64,000 nt of DNA. It comes from an uncultured Dysosmobacter sp. Its GTDB lineage: Bacteria; Bacillota; Clostridia; Oscillospirales; Oscillospiraceae. Below the pieces are notes generated by a model. It was given only the letters and a program-made list of their open reading frames with translations. It searched no databases and was not told the DNA's origin. Position numbers and translations under genes: made by a program. This document shows positions 15,337-22,680 of this stretch, piece after piece. Positions within the stretch are counted from its first letter, which is position 1, and each line of letters opens with the position of its first letter. Location of the stretch: NCBI GenBank assembly GCA_947625655.1, contig CANQPD010000002.1:62001-126000 (forward strand), in the 5' to 3' direction.

Positions 15337-15886
15337 ATCCAAAATATTCGTCGTATTCTTCGTCTGTGAGGTACTCAACAAAAGTATCTTTTTGAAGGCT
15401 GTGGAATATCACGCGGAAATCATCTTGAATGTCGTTATAAAGGTCAAATATTTCATCGAAACAGCCTTTTACCTTTTGGAGTTCTACAGCTAACGTATCC
15501 AAGTTTGTTCTTCGCATCCTGTGAACTGCTCCAACTCGGTATGAATTAAATAATTCTGCCTTTTCAATAAATTCCTGTTTCTTCAAGAAGCTGACGGACG
15601 ATTTAAGTTCACTAATATAATATCCGAACATTTTATCTTTTGGTAATTTGAACTCAATTTCAGCAGGATAAACAGAAAGTTGGATATAGAAATAGCAGTC
15701 CTCCAAAATGTGCATGCACATCGCCTCAAGAATCTGATGATACATTAGCGTTGCTGCAAGCATTCCCTCGAAAGTGTTTAATCCAAAACTGTTGTCTGCC
15801 AGTTCATTTAATAATTCTAAGTTTTCTGGCATCTGGATTGAGGGCCAATCATCAGAATTCATTATACGGCTTAAAATCTTATCCAT
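15335..15886 (-). CDS. Unknown protein with HEPN-like RX4H motif
   Basis: Not firmly recognised. The 183-residue product is mainly helical. Near residues 115-122 it has NSYRVGAVH, an R-X4-H pattern like the catalytic motif of HEPN ribonucleases, in the second helix of a four-helix layout. The C-terminus is acidic (DEEYDEYFG). It starts 6 bp after the XRE regulator stop on the same strand, so the two form an operon like some toxin-antitoxin or abortive-infection pairs. Element A lacks it. The family assignment is tentative. Confidence 0.55.
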   Translation of the reverse strand: MDKILSRIMNSDDWPSIQMPENLELLNELADNSFGLNTFEGMLAATLMYHQILEAMCMHILEDCYFYIQLSVYPAEIEFKLPKDKMFGYYISELKSSVSFLKKQEFIEKAELFNSYRVGAVHRMRRTNLDTLAVELQKVKGCFDEIFDLYNDIQDDFRVIFHSLQKDTFVEYLTDEEYDEYFG

Positions 15887-15892
15887 ATCGAC

Positions 15893-16414
15893 TCACTCGT
15901 TTTCCTTCAAAGCATCCACCAACATATCACTGAGTGCCTGAGACGGGACCTTGACCCAATGCTGCGTGGTATCAAATTCAGGGTAATGATACCGCCAACG
16001 GTCATATTCCTCCTGCGTGATCTCACCCGCTTTCAGCATAGCGGCAGCTTGACGCCAGGCGCAGAGCATTTCGTGCAGACGTGCAGCGTCCTTGCTTTTG
16101 CGAACATCGACTTTTATGCAGACTTCTCCATCTGCCTCGTCGATCTTCATTCCGTATCTGTCCTCCAGGGTAAATAGCGTGTGCATCAGGCCGATATAGG
16201 AGTCTATATCCGGTACAGCCAATGCCTGCGGAGAAACATCCAAGGCATTGGCGAGAGAAGCCGTCAGATCAGCTTTTGGAGTTCTTGCTCCTGTTTCATA
16301 CTGAGCCAAACGCACATCGGCAGATTTCTCCGGAAATCCCAACAACTGTCCAAGATATTTCTGTGTCATACCACGCATATTGCGGAAAAAATGGATTCTC
16401 TCACCAATCGCCAT
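15893..16414 (-). CDS. XRE-family transcriptional regulator of element B
   Basis: The N-terminal HTH (GERIHFFRNMRGMTQKYLG, SADVRLAQYETGARTPKADL) and the C-terminal segment (EITQEEYDRWRYHYPEFDT, VKVPSQALSDMLVDAL) are homologous to the element A regulator. It is about 174 residues. AGGAG precedes the ATG at 16414 by 9 bp; an ATG three codons upstream touches the RBS and is less likely. It is transcribed divergently from the excisionase and integrase and probably controls both promoters. Confidence 0.85.
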   Translation of the reverse strand: MAIGERIHFFRNMRGMTQKYLGQLLGFPEKSADVRLAQYETGARTPKADLTASLANALDVSPQALAVPDIDSYIGLMHTLFTLEDRYGMKIDEADGEVCIKVDVRKSKDAARLHEMLCAWRQAAAMLKAGEITQEEYDRWRYHYPEFDTTQHWVKVPSQALSDMLVDALKENE

Positions 16415-16450
16415 AACAGTCATCTCCTGTATGTATCTTATGATATGTAC

Positions 16451-16580
16451 AGTATAGCAGAAATGTTTAGGATAGTCAATATGAAACTAAATAATTTTGT
16501 TTAATATTCTTTCCGTAAACCACTTGACATTAACAGAAATGCTTAGTATAATGATGGTGAAGCTAAGCCATTTTGCTTAG
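16451..16580. promoter_or_regulatory. Divergent promoters and operators of element B
   Basis: Minus strand: TTGACT (16474-16479), 17 bp, TATACT (16451-16456). Plus strand: TTGACA (16524-16529), 17 bp, TATAAT (16547-16552). Inverted repeats are CTAAAT-6-GTTTAA (16487-16504) and CTAAGC-6-GCTTAG (16563-16580); single GTTTAG and GCTTAG half-sites lie within the promoter spacers. They are likely sites of the XRE protein. The rest of the leader to 16759 has only very short frames and an imperfect inverted repeat (GCATGATAAT near 16593). Confidence 0.75.
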
Positions 16581-16759
16581 TTAACTGAATATGGCATGAT
16601 AATACTCGCTCGGGCAAATCGGAGGCGACAAGAAAGTATCCGACACGAAATAAGAATTATTATGCTAGGAATCAAAAATCACAAGGAGGCGATGCACAAA
16701 GCAGAATGAACACAACCGAATAGCAGCGGCAGGCCAGTAAAACACAGGAGGTACACTTA

Positions 16760-16951
16760 TTGAACGAGAACAGCTTTATGAAAGTCAATGATGTGGCAAA
16801 GGAGCTGGGCATATCTGTCTCCCACGCCTACAAGATCATGCAGCAGCTAAACAAGGAGCTGAAAGAAAAAGGGTATATGACCATCGCAGGAAGAGTCAAC
16901 CGCAAATACTTTATGGAAAAGTTCTGCTACGGTGGAATAGAAAGGAAGTAA
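16760..16951 (+). CDS. Small excisionase-like HTH protein of element B
   Basis: 63 residues with the HTH (FMKVNDVAKELGISVSHAYKI) and the basic tail (TIAGRVNRKYFMEKF) seen in the element A homologue. TTG is the start codon: AGGAGGT lies 8 bp before it, and no ATG is upstream in frame. It ends 4 bp before the integrase gene. Confidence 0.75.
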   Translation: MNENSFMKVNDVAKELGISVSHAYKIMQQLNKELKEKGYMTIAGRVNRKYFMEKFCYGGIERK

Positions 16952-16955
16952 TCCT

Positions 16956-18029
16956 ATGGCAGTTTACAAAGAAGAAAAGACCGGTACTTGGCGAGTGATC
17001 TACCGCTATACCGACTGGACAGGCGAAAAGAAGCAGACGCAGAAGCGAGGGTTCCAGACCAAACGAGAGGCTCAGGCATGGGAGCGTGAACAGCTCCGCA
17101 AGGCAACCTCCGATCTGGATATGACCTTCAAGAGCTTCGTGGAGCAGTACACGGCAGATATGCAGACCCGTATCAAGGAAAACACCTGGGCGACTAAGGA
17201 GCATATCATCCGTTCCAAACTGCTGCCATACTTTGGGAAGCTTAAGATGTGTAATATCACCGCCCAGCAGATCATCACATGGCAGAACGACCTTTTGAAC
17301 TACAAGGACGAAAAAGGCAAGCCGTACTCCCCAGTATATCTCAAAACCGTCCACAATCAGCTCAGCGCCATCTTCAACCATGCGGTAAAGTTCTATAACC
17401 TCCGGGAGAATCCCTGCAAGAAAGCCGGCAGCATGGGAAAGAAGAAAAACCGTGAAATGTTGTTCTGGACGAAAGAGGAATATCTGAAATTTGCCGAAGT
17501 TATGATGGACAAGCCCCAGTTCTACTATGCATTTGAAATGCTCTACTGGTGCGGCATCCGTGAGGGTGAGCTGTTGGCACTCACTCCGGCAGACTTCGAT
17601 TTCAAGAAAGGAACGGTGAGCATCAATAAGTCCTATCAGCGTTTGAACGGTCAGGATGTTATTACCACTCCCAAAACCGAAAAGAGCAACCGTGTCATTA
17701 CCATGCCACAGTTCCTCATTGAGGAAATTCAGGATTATTTGAAACAACTCTATGATACCGGCGAAAACGACAGAATGTTTCTTGTGACCAAAAGTGGTCT
17801 GCACAGGGAGATGGACAGAGGGGCAGAAGCCGCAGGGGTCAAGCGTATCAGAATCCACGATATTCGTCATAGCCATGTTTCTCACTTGATAGACATGGGC
17901 TTCTCCGCTACGGCTATTGCTGACCGTGTGGGGCATGAGAGCATCGACATCACCTATAACTACGCTCACCTGTTTCCGTCCAAGCAGACGGAAATGGCAG
18001 ATAAATTGAATATGGAAAGGAGAGCATGA
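16956..18029 (+). CDS. int: Tyrosine site-specific integrase of element B
   Basis: 357 residues with the same architecture as the element A integrase: arm-binding domain (GTWRVIYRYTDWTGEKKQT), core-binding domain, and a catalytic domain with CGIREGEL, RIHDIRHSH, RVGHES and YNYAHLF. High similarity across the catalytic domain fits the shared attachment core. The arm-type repeats of the two elements differ (GGCAAC against GATAAC), so differences in the N-terminal domain may decide which ends each enzyme recognises. Confidence 0.95.
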   Translation: MAVYKEEKTGTWRVIYRYTDWTGEKKQTQKRGFQTKREAQAWEREQLRKATSDLDMTFKSFVEQYTADMQTRIKENTWATKEHIIRSKLLPYFGKLKMCNITAQQIITWQNDLLNYKDEKGKPYSPVYLKTVHNQLSAIFNHAVKFYNLRENPCKKAGSMGKKKNREMLFWTKEEYLKFAEVMMDKPQFYYAFEMLYWCGIREGELLALTPADFDFKKGTVSINKSYQRLNGQDVITTPKTEKSNRVITMPQFLIEEIQDYLKQLYDTGENDRMFLVTKSGLHREMDRGAEAAGVKRIRIHDIRHSHVSHLIDMGFSATAIADRVGHESIDITYNYAHLFPSKQTEMADKLNMERRA

Positions 18030-18031
18030 TT

Positions 18032-18367
18032 ATGTCAGCAAAGAACATGGACAATCACAACCGATGGAGAAACAGGACGGTGGCGTTCCGAGTGTCGGAC
18101 GAGGAAAACGCACAGATCGATCTTGCGGTGAAACTCACGGGGCTGACCAAACAGGACTATATTACCCGCAGACTTCTCTGCAAGGATGTGGTGGTACAGG
18201 GCAATCCGAGAGTATTCAAGGCACTCAGAGATCAGCTCAGCGCTGTACTGGATGAGCTTCGGCGCATTGAAGCCGGCGAGGGCGTGAATGACGAGCTGCT
18301 GGACAGCATCAATCTGATTGCAGACATCATGGATGGAATGAAGGAGGAATATGCCTATGGGAATTGA
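18032..18367 (+). CDS. MobC-like relaxosome accessory protein of element B
   Basis: 111 residues, homologous to the protein at 9384 (TVAFRVSDEENAQIDLAVKL; TKQDYITRRLL). ATG at 18032 is chosen to match the paralogue; an ATG two codons upstream overlaps the integrase stop. It overlaps the start of the following RepA-like gene by 11 bp. An accessory role at oriT is inferred from family and position. Confidence 0.7.
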   Translation: MSAKNMDNHNRWRNRTVAFRVSDEENAQIDLAVKLTGLTKQDYITRRLLCKDVVVQGNPRVFKALRDQLSAVLDELRRIEAGEGVNDELLDSINLIADIMDGMKEEYAYGN

Positions 18368-19532
18368 CGCAAAAGAAAAGACTGCCCTCAGCTCATCTGT
18401 TGGCGCAGATGAAAGGCAGTCATTTCAAACAAAGTCTGATAGTAGTATATCCACTTCCAACACAGAAATCAATTACCCGGACGAAAATTCTTCGGAAAAT
18501 CTGGAAGAAATTTACTGAAAGATGCAGCGCATGGCAAGTCCGTACTATCTGCATACGGTTTCCATGACCGAGCTGTATCAGACCACCTACAAGAGCAGAC
18601 CGCCGATCATCGACGGTTTGCTCTACGCCGGGGCATATATCCTCGCTGGTGCGCCGAAGATTGGCAAGTCCTTTCTGGTAGCGCAGATCGCCTATCATGT
18701 CAGCACCGGAGAAAAGCTGTGGGAGTATGAAGTCCATCAAGGCACGGTGCTTTACCTCGCCTTAGAGGACGATTACCAGCGTATTCAAAGCCGTATGTTT
18801 ATGATGTACGGTGTCGAGGACAGCGACAAACTTCACTTTGCTACAGCGGCAAATAAGATTAGAAATGGACTGGATGAACAGCTTGAATTTTTCGTGCGAG
18901 AGCATCCCGATACCAAGCTCATCGTTATTGACACCATGCAGAAAATCCGTGAAGTCGGCGGCGAAGCCTACAGCTACGCCAGCGATTATGAAATCATTGG
19001 CAGGCTCAAACAGTTTGCGGACAAGTACGGTATCTGCGTCCTGATCGTCCACCACACGAGAAAACAGCCTGCCGGTGATAGCTTTGAAATGATCTCCGGT
19101 ACAACAGGCTTGCTTGGCTGTGCCGATGGCTCTCTGCTGATGCAGAAGAAAAAGCGAACAGCATTGGAAGCAACCATTGATGTGGTGGGTCGTGATCAGC
19201 AAGACCAGATCCTCTATCTGAGCAAAGATCCTGCCACACAGATATGGAGTCTGGAAAGAACGGAAACGGAGCTGCACCGGGATCCGCCTGACAAGGTACT
19301 GGAAGCCGTTGCAGGGCTCGTTTCGGAAGAGCATAGGGAGTGGACGGGTTCTCCTTCAGAGCTTGCAGAAGTGGTCAATACTGGCATGGCAGCAAATGCC
19401 TTGACCAAGTATCTGAATGTCAAATGCGGCAGGCTTGCAGAGGACTACGGTGTGAAATATGAGAACAAAGCCAAACATTCCGGACGCAGGGTTACGCTGA
19501 CCTACAATGTCGATGGCACAGAACTGAATTAA
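18357..19532 (+). pseudogene. RepA-like AAA ATPase of element B, interrupted by an in-frame TGA
   Basis: From ATG 18357 the frame runs 53 codons (through SSVGADERQS to NLEEIY) and hits TGA at 18516-18518. The same frame then continues from ATG 18522 for 336 residues with Walker A GAPKIGKS and VHHTRK, as in the element A gene. Alignment to LEEMLRDMRRM puts the stop where element A has Arg or Asp. The ATPase core is intact and could be made by reinitiation at 18522, so loss of function is not certain. Confidence 0.7.
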
Positions 19533-19539
19533 ACCGAGT

Positions 19540-19640
19540 GCGACGGTCGCAACGGTGAAAATGATACCACAAAAACCACCGTCGCTATCGTCGCTATCGT
19601 TGCGGACAATGTGGCAAGTTCCCAAATTGGGAACTTGCCA
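19540..19640 (+). repeat. Iteron clusters and 14-bp palindrome, candidate origin of element B
   Basis: 9-bp units GCGACGGTC and GCAACGGTG (19540-19557) face three inverted units ACCGTCGCT, ATCGTCGCT and ATCGTTGCG (19578-19604). A perfect palindrome follows: TGGCAAGTTCCCAA (19612-19625) around a single A with TTGGGAACTTGCCA (19627-19640). The order iterons then hairpin mirrors element A at 10863-11001, with unrelated base sequence. Confidence 0.6.
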
Positions 19641-19657
19641 GAAAGGAAATGAAGCGA

Positions 19658-19912
19658 ATGAAAAATGTACAGATACCCTATGAGCTGTTCGTTGATCTTG
19701 TGCTGTACCACCTGAACGGCGAGGACGATTTCGACGAGGACATCCGGCGAGGATTAGAGCAAAAATTGGATGCCATGTTGAACAGACAACTCTATTCGCA
19801 GTACAAGACAGCACCCACCGGGGAGCAGCGAGAACAGGCAAAGCAGGAATACCTTGACCGACGTGGAGTGCCGCAGAGCTATCGCTGGACTACTTCTCCT
19901 TGGGAGCTATGA
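19658..19912 (+). CDS. Small conserved element protein of unknown function (84 aa)
   Basis: The protein (MKNVQIPYELFVDLVLYHL, then a run of acidic residues and RRGLEQKLDAMLNRQLYSQY) is of a type often seen in Firmicute conjugative elements. I know no function for it. ATG at 19658 is preferred because GAAAGG lies about 10 bp upstream; ATG 19649 is too close. A 10-bp hairpin (CAGGAGCGTG at 19913) directly follows the stop. Element A has no counterpart. Confidence 0.65.
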   Translation: MKNVQIPYELFVDLVLYHLNGEDDFDEDIRRGLEQKLDAMLNRQLYSQYKTAPTGEQREQAKQEYLDRRGVPQSYRWTTSPWEL

Positions 19913-20163
19913 CAGGAGCGTGCCACGCTCCTGTGGATGGCAGACAAAGCAGCACATTAGCTGACACAGGCCCCAGCGCATCCTACGTCCCCATCGAAAA
20001 ATCCGCAGATTTTGAGATGGATGGCAGAGTAGATTTTCACAATCTGCTCTGACTGTGGGCGGCGGCATTGGAGCAAATTCAGTTGCGGAAAGGCTGACGG
20101 TCACGCCGAATTTTGAGGATGTGGGTGCCACCCACAAGCCGAAAAAGGCGGCAAGGCATCCGT

Positions 20164-20253
20164 AGATGCCGCATACCCCCTCGGAGAGCCCACGATACTT
20201 TGTAGCCGCAGGATGAAAGTATCATAGTGGGTTATTACACTTCCGCAGAAGTG
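20164..20253 (+). other. Candidate oriT of element B
   Basis: CTCGGAGAGCCCACG, then a hairpin (ATACTTT 20195-20201 with AAAGTAT 20216-20222), the conserved TCATAGTGGGTTATTA, and CACTTC-CGCA-GAAGTG (20238-20253). Layout and single-stranded parts match element A while stems covary. The region 19934-20163 upstream shows no gene that I can support. Confidence 0.7.
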
Positions 20254-20307
20254 TTCCCCCAAAACGCTACCCCGTACCACCAACCAAAATTACAGGAGGA
20301 AATGCCT

Positions 20308-21594
20308 ATGGCAAGAGGCGACGGTATTCACCGTACCAGCGCGAGAAATATGAGAATGACAACGGATAAAGTTGCCAACGCTCAAGGTCATAATGAGCGT
20401 GAAAAAGAGAGCTATGTCAACCAGGACATTGTGCCGGAACGGCAAGGTATGAATGTCCATTTCAAAACACCTACCGCCGACTACACGGGTATGTTCGATC
20501 AGATGGTGGCAGACGGAACAATCTCCACCCGTGGTCTGAAAGCCGATGCAGAGAAATTCGGTGAACTGATCTTCGATGTCAATTCCGCTTACTTCTATAA
20601 CAACGGCGGCTATGACTTTGCAAAACAATTCTACGCCGAAGCCTACAAAAGTGCAATCGAAATTGTAGGCGGCGAACAGTATATTTTGTCAGCGGTCATG
20701 CACGCCGATGAACGCAATCGGGCAATGTCAGAAGCGTTAGGACAGGATGTGTACCACTACCATCTTCATGTGGTCTATATCCCCGTTGTGGAGAAAGAAA
20801 TCCGCTGGTCGAAACGATGCAAGGATGAATCACTCCGTGGCACCGTTAAGGAGCGTATCATGCAAGTCAGCATGAGCAAGAAGTGGGATTCCAAGCCGGC
20901 ACTTGACGAGAATGGGCAGGAGCTTCGCTCCAAGTCCGGCAAGCCTGTTCTGAAAAAATCCTATTCTGTGTTGCAGGATGACTTTTTCAATCACATGAGA
21001 GCTGCCGGATATACCGATATCGAGCGTGGCGAGCGTGGTAGCTCTGAGGAACATCTGACGGTCACACAGTTCAAGGTCGAGCGAGAGCAGGAACGCCTTG
21101 CAGACCTCACCGAGCAGACACAGCAGAAAGAAGCAGAAGCGGCGGCTCTGGATAAGAAAATTGAAAAGACCAGACAGAAGAAAGTCGACATTGAAAGTAT
21201 TGACAAAATCGAAGCCAGACCCGTCATGCTCTCGCCGTCAAGGGTGTCGCTTGAAAAAAACGAGTATGAAACGCTGGCTGCCGCTGCAAAGAAATATTAC
21301 ACACAGGAAAATCAGGAAGGCAAGCTGAAAAAGCTCTTGAAGGATGCCAAGAAAACCATTGCCGATCTGAAGATGAAAATCGAATTGCTGGTAACGGAAC
21401 TCTCTGCAGTCAAGGCAGAACTGGCACAATATAAGTCCATCCGTGGTAAGCTCCGCACAGCGGATTTGGAGCAGAAAAATGACCGGCTCCGTAGCAGACT
21501 TCGCACCTATGAGGATGTGATTTCCCGCAACAATTTGTGGTCTTATTTCTCTCGGCACAGAGAGAAAACGCCCACAAGGGACGATGTCCGTTGA
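20308..21594 (+). CDS. MobV-type relaxase of element B
   Basis: 428 residues. Motif HNER, then HADERNRAM and YHYHLHVVYIPV, as in element A. The C-terminal region is coiled coil but lacks the GPEQ tail of the element A protein. AGGAGGAA precedes two ATG codons (20302, 20308); the second matches the element A start (MARGDGI). Without conjugation genes in the element, transfer must rely on a helper. Confidence 0.9.
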   Translation: MARGDGIHRTSARNMRMTTDKVANAQGHNEREKESYVNQDIVPERQGMNVHFKTPTADYTGMFDQMVADGTISTRGLKADAEKFGELIFDVNSAYFYNNGGYDFAKQFYAEAYKSAIEIVGGEQYILSAVMHADERNRAMSEALGQDVYHYHLHVVYIPVVEKEIRWSKRCKDESLRGTVKERIMQVSMSKKWDSKPALDENGQELRSKSGKPVLKKSYSVLQDDFFNHMRAAGYTDIERGERGSSEEHLTVTQFKVEREQERLADLTEQTQQKEAEAAALDKKIEKTRQKKVDIESIDKIEARPVMLSPSRVSLEKNEYETLAAAAKKYYTQENQEGKLKKLLKDAKKTIADLKMKIELLVTELSAVKAELAQYKSIRGKLRTADLEQKNDRLRSRLRTYEDVISRNNLWSYFSRHREKTPTRDDVR

Positions 21595-21630
21595 TTCCCG
21601 TGTAGAGCTGGAAAAAATGTAAATTTTCAA

Positions 21631-21676
21631 ATGGGAGCGTCCAAATCGTACAGCGCATCATTTGGGCGCTTCCCAT
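21631..21676 (+). terminator. Hairpin after the element B relaxase
   Basis: ATGGGAGCGTCCAAAT (21631-21646) pairs with ATTTGGGCGCTTCCCAT (21660-21676) with one bulge and one GU pair. No long T-run follows, so termination is likely but not certain. Confidence 0.5.
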
Positions 21677-21740
21677 CCAAAAATCAGTCCACTTTTGCAG
21701 GTGATGAGCTGAGAAAAAATTGCGAAATACAGGAGGTTTT

Positions 21741-22037
21741 ATGAAAACAGGTCTTACCAAGAAGCAGAAAGCAACCAATGTCTATTTCAACGAGGCAGAC
21801 AGCATGGTCGAGGTCTGTACCTACAACACCGCACTCAAAAACAGGCTCACCGAGTACGCTGGGAAATATCCCTCTGAGTGTCGGTTGATTGACGATGATG
21901 GAAACGGCTGTTTGACCTTTGAGGTCAGTAAGGGACGCTTCGGCTTCAAGCTGACCGCCCCGTACACAGAAGAACGCCGGAAGGCTGCAAGCGATCTGGC
22001 GAAGAAAAATACTGAAAGGTTAAGGAGGCAAGCATAA
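21741..22037 (+). CDS. Small element protein of unknown function (98 aa)
   Basis: Not recognised beyond being typical of conjugative elements. The protein has a beta-rich middle (KATNVYFNEADSMVEVCTY) and a basic C-terminus (SDLAKKNTERLRRQA). ATG at 21741 follows AGGAGGTTTT; a TTG 21 bp upstream precedes the RBS and is rejected. Its stop overlaps the next ATG by 1 bp. Confidence 0.65.
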   Translation: MKTGLTKKQKATNVYFNEADSMVEVCTYNTALKNRLTEYAGKYPSECRLIDDDGNGCLTFEVSKGRFGFKLTAPYTEERRKAASDLAKKNTERLRRQA

Positions 22038-22282
22038 TGAATATTCTATCCTGCGCGTTCAATATGGATACCACCTGTGTGGAGCTTCGGCTGACAGATG
22101 GCACGCTGATCTCTATCGACTGCACCGCCGTAGAGAATGAGGTTGCTGACAATATGTATCAGCGATCCGAGCTGGACTATCTGATCTACAATGACCCGGT
22201 GGCGTATGCCGAACTGATACTGAACGGAGATCCCGAAACCTACTTGAAAACCGTAACAGAGTACAAACCTTTGGATGACTGA
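22037..22282 (+). CDS. Small element protein of unknown function (81 aa)
   Basis: 81 acidic residues (NILSCAFNMDTTCVELRLTD; DYLIYNDPVAYAELILNGD). It resembles small uncharacterised proteins (DUF6061-like) carried by Firmicute elements. It is coupled to the preceding gene through TAATG. A CCGCCCG/CGGGCGG hairpin follows. Confidence 0.6.
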   Translation: MNILSCAFNMDTTCVELRLTDGTLISIDCTAVENEVADNMYQRSELDYLIYNDPVAYAELILNGDPETYLKTVTEYKPLDD

Positions 22283-22290
22283 CCAACACG

Positions 22291-22325
22291 CCGCCCGTGG
22301 GAGAAATCCTGCGGGCGGTATTCCT
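22291..22325 (+). terminator. Probable terminator before the defence cargo
   Basis: CCGCCCG (22291-22297) and CGGGCGG (22312-22318) form a stem with a 14-nt loop, followed by TATTCCT. The short T-rich tail makes it a modest terminator. It separates the element backbone from the R-M genes. Confidence 0.5.
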
Positions 22326-22366
22326 CATTCTATCGGACGTTATACTCACTATCTCATGAGAATATC

Positions 22367-22395
22367 TTGAAAAGCAGTGTGCCATATGCTATAAT
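22367..22395 (+). promoter_or_regulatory. Promoter of the restriction-modification cluster
   Basis: TTGAAA (22367-22372) and TATAAT (22390-22395) with 17-bp spacing, 34 bp before the HTH gene that heads the cluster. Confidence 0.65.
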
Positions 22396-22428
22396 ATCTA
22401 AGAATCCGACAGTGAATGGAGAATGGCC

Positions 22429-22656
22429 ATGTCCGTAAGTTATGATAAACTTTGGAAACTGCTTATAGATAAGAAAATGAACCGTACCGAGTTGAAGGAT
22501 GCAGCGGGAATTAGCTTCAATGTTTTAGCTAAACTGGGCAGGAATGAATTTGTTTCGATGGAAAGTCTTCAAAAAATATGTCAGACCTTATCCTGCAATA
22601 TTGGCGAGATAATGGATTTCATCGAAGAAGATACTGTTGAGCATCAAGGGAATTAA
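22429..22656 (+). CDS. Small Cro/C1-type HTH protein, possible controller of the R-M system
   Basis: 75 residues containing one HTH (LWKLLIDKKMNRTELKDAAG, NVLAKLGRNEFVSMESL). It is of the HTH_26 type that often sits before methyltransferase genes. ATG 22429 lies 7 bp after GGAG; ATG 22423 is too close. It is 24 bp upstream of the methyltransferase. By analogy with C-proteins it may time expression of the nuclease, but no C-box was identified. Confidence 0.7.
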   Translation: MSVSYDKLWKLLIDKKMNRTELKDAAGISFNVLAKLGRNEFVSMESLQKICQTLSCNIGEIMDFIEEDTVEHQGN

Positions 22657-22680
22657 GCAAACATTAGGAGAGATTGATTT

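Noticed and set aside
16570-16759. Small peptides in the leader before the element B excisionase
   Set aside because: Frames of five codons (for example MHKAE and MNTTE) occur by chance and are not conserved in element A.
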